Below, one piece after another: positions 14,867 to 14,975 of a stretch of 14,975 nucleotides of DNA (position 1 is its first letter; each line of letters starts with the position of its first letter). The position numbers and the translations under genes are program-made. Below the pieces are notes generated by a model. It saw only the letters and a program-made list of their open reading frames with translations, did no database searches and was not told the origin of the DNA. The DNA comes from DATJHM01 sp035493895. GTDB lineage: Bacteria; Chloroflexota; Ktedonobacteria; Ktedonobacterales; Ktedonobacteraceae. The stretch spans positions 1-14,975 of the forward strand of contig DATJHM010000153.1 in the NCBI GenBank assembly GCA_035493895.1. Direction: 5' to 3'.

Positions 14867-14975
14867 AGAGACCTCATCGAGGCGCTTCAATCTGGTATCA
14901 GTGCCAAACTGGGCGATGATAGAGGCAACGACCAGGAAGCCACCCAGGATCAGGAAGGTGAGGATGGGGCCCAGG
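14861..14975 (-). CDS. C-terminus of a membrane transporter, probably MFS (partial)
   Basis: The last 37 codons of a minus-strand gene are visible; the rest lies beyond the right edge. They encode a hydrophobic helix (LGPILTFLILGGFLVVASII) followed by AQFGTDTRLKRLDEVSP and a TAG stop at 14861-14863. A final helix followed by a short charged tail of the type FGT-T---RLDE-S is common at the end of major facilitator transporters of the sugar and metabolite type, where ETKG-xLEEIS is the usual form. The evidence is only one helix and a tail, so the family is a guess and the substrate is unknown. It converges with the catalase gene, with element B lying between the two ends. Confidence 0.6.
   Translation of the reverse strand, partial: LGPILTFLILGGFLVVASIIAQFGTDTRLKRLDEVSP

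Overview
The window looks chromosomal and comes from a bacterium with many regulatory paralogues and abundant extragenic palindromes. Three very large MalT-like LuxR regulators in a row, a ParM/StbA-type actin homologue, a proline-rich partner protein and GC-rich 'CTACCTGT' palindromes suggest a member of the Ktedonobacteria (Chloroflexota). That placement is inference from gene content, not a computed assignment.

Layout, left to right. 1-302: no gene; a large extragenic palindrome (element A) carries a nested 102-bp MITE-like insertion with 17-bp perfect terminal inverted repeats and a 12-bp flanking duplication. 303-1910 (minus): a two-gene unit encoding an actin-like ATPase and, downstream, a small protein with a possible ribbon-helix-helix N-terminus and a proline-rich tail; it resembles a ParM/ParR arrangement. 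2122-11378 (minus): three paralogous ~920-residue ATPase/TPR/LuxR regulators. Between the second and third, on the same strand and with its own promoter, ribosome binding site and terminator, lies a 79-codon gene whose product looks like a RiPP precursor: a leader ending in ELSDADLAQISGA, followed by a Gly/Trp/His-rich core built on octapeptide repeats. 11617-14300: a TIP-like aquaporin (minus) and a heme catalase (plus) diverge from a 368-bp intergenic region with mutually exclusive hairpins and a palindrome inside the catalase promoter. 14301-14975: a strong catalase terminator, a second palindrome of the element A family (element B), a 20-bp direct repeat and the C-terminus of a probable transporter that leaves the window on the minus strand.

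How the parts may work together. The aquaporin lacks the selectivity-filter arginine and has a helix-2 histidine, as in plant TIP1 channels, some of which pass hydrogen peroxide. Paired with catalase it could form an uptake-and-destroy peroxide unit. The MalT-like proteins surrounding the RiPP-like gene are candidate regulators of it, but no maturation or export gene is visible here. The RiPP-like gene is the strongest candidate for something undescribed. The covarying palindromes and the nested MITE are the most interesting non-coding structures.
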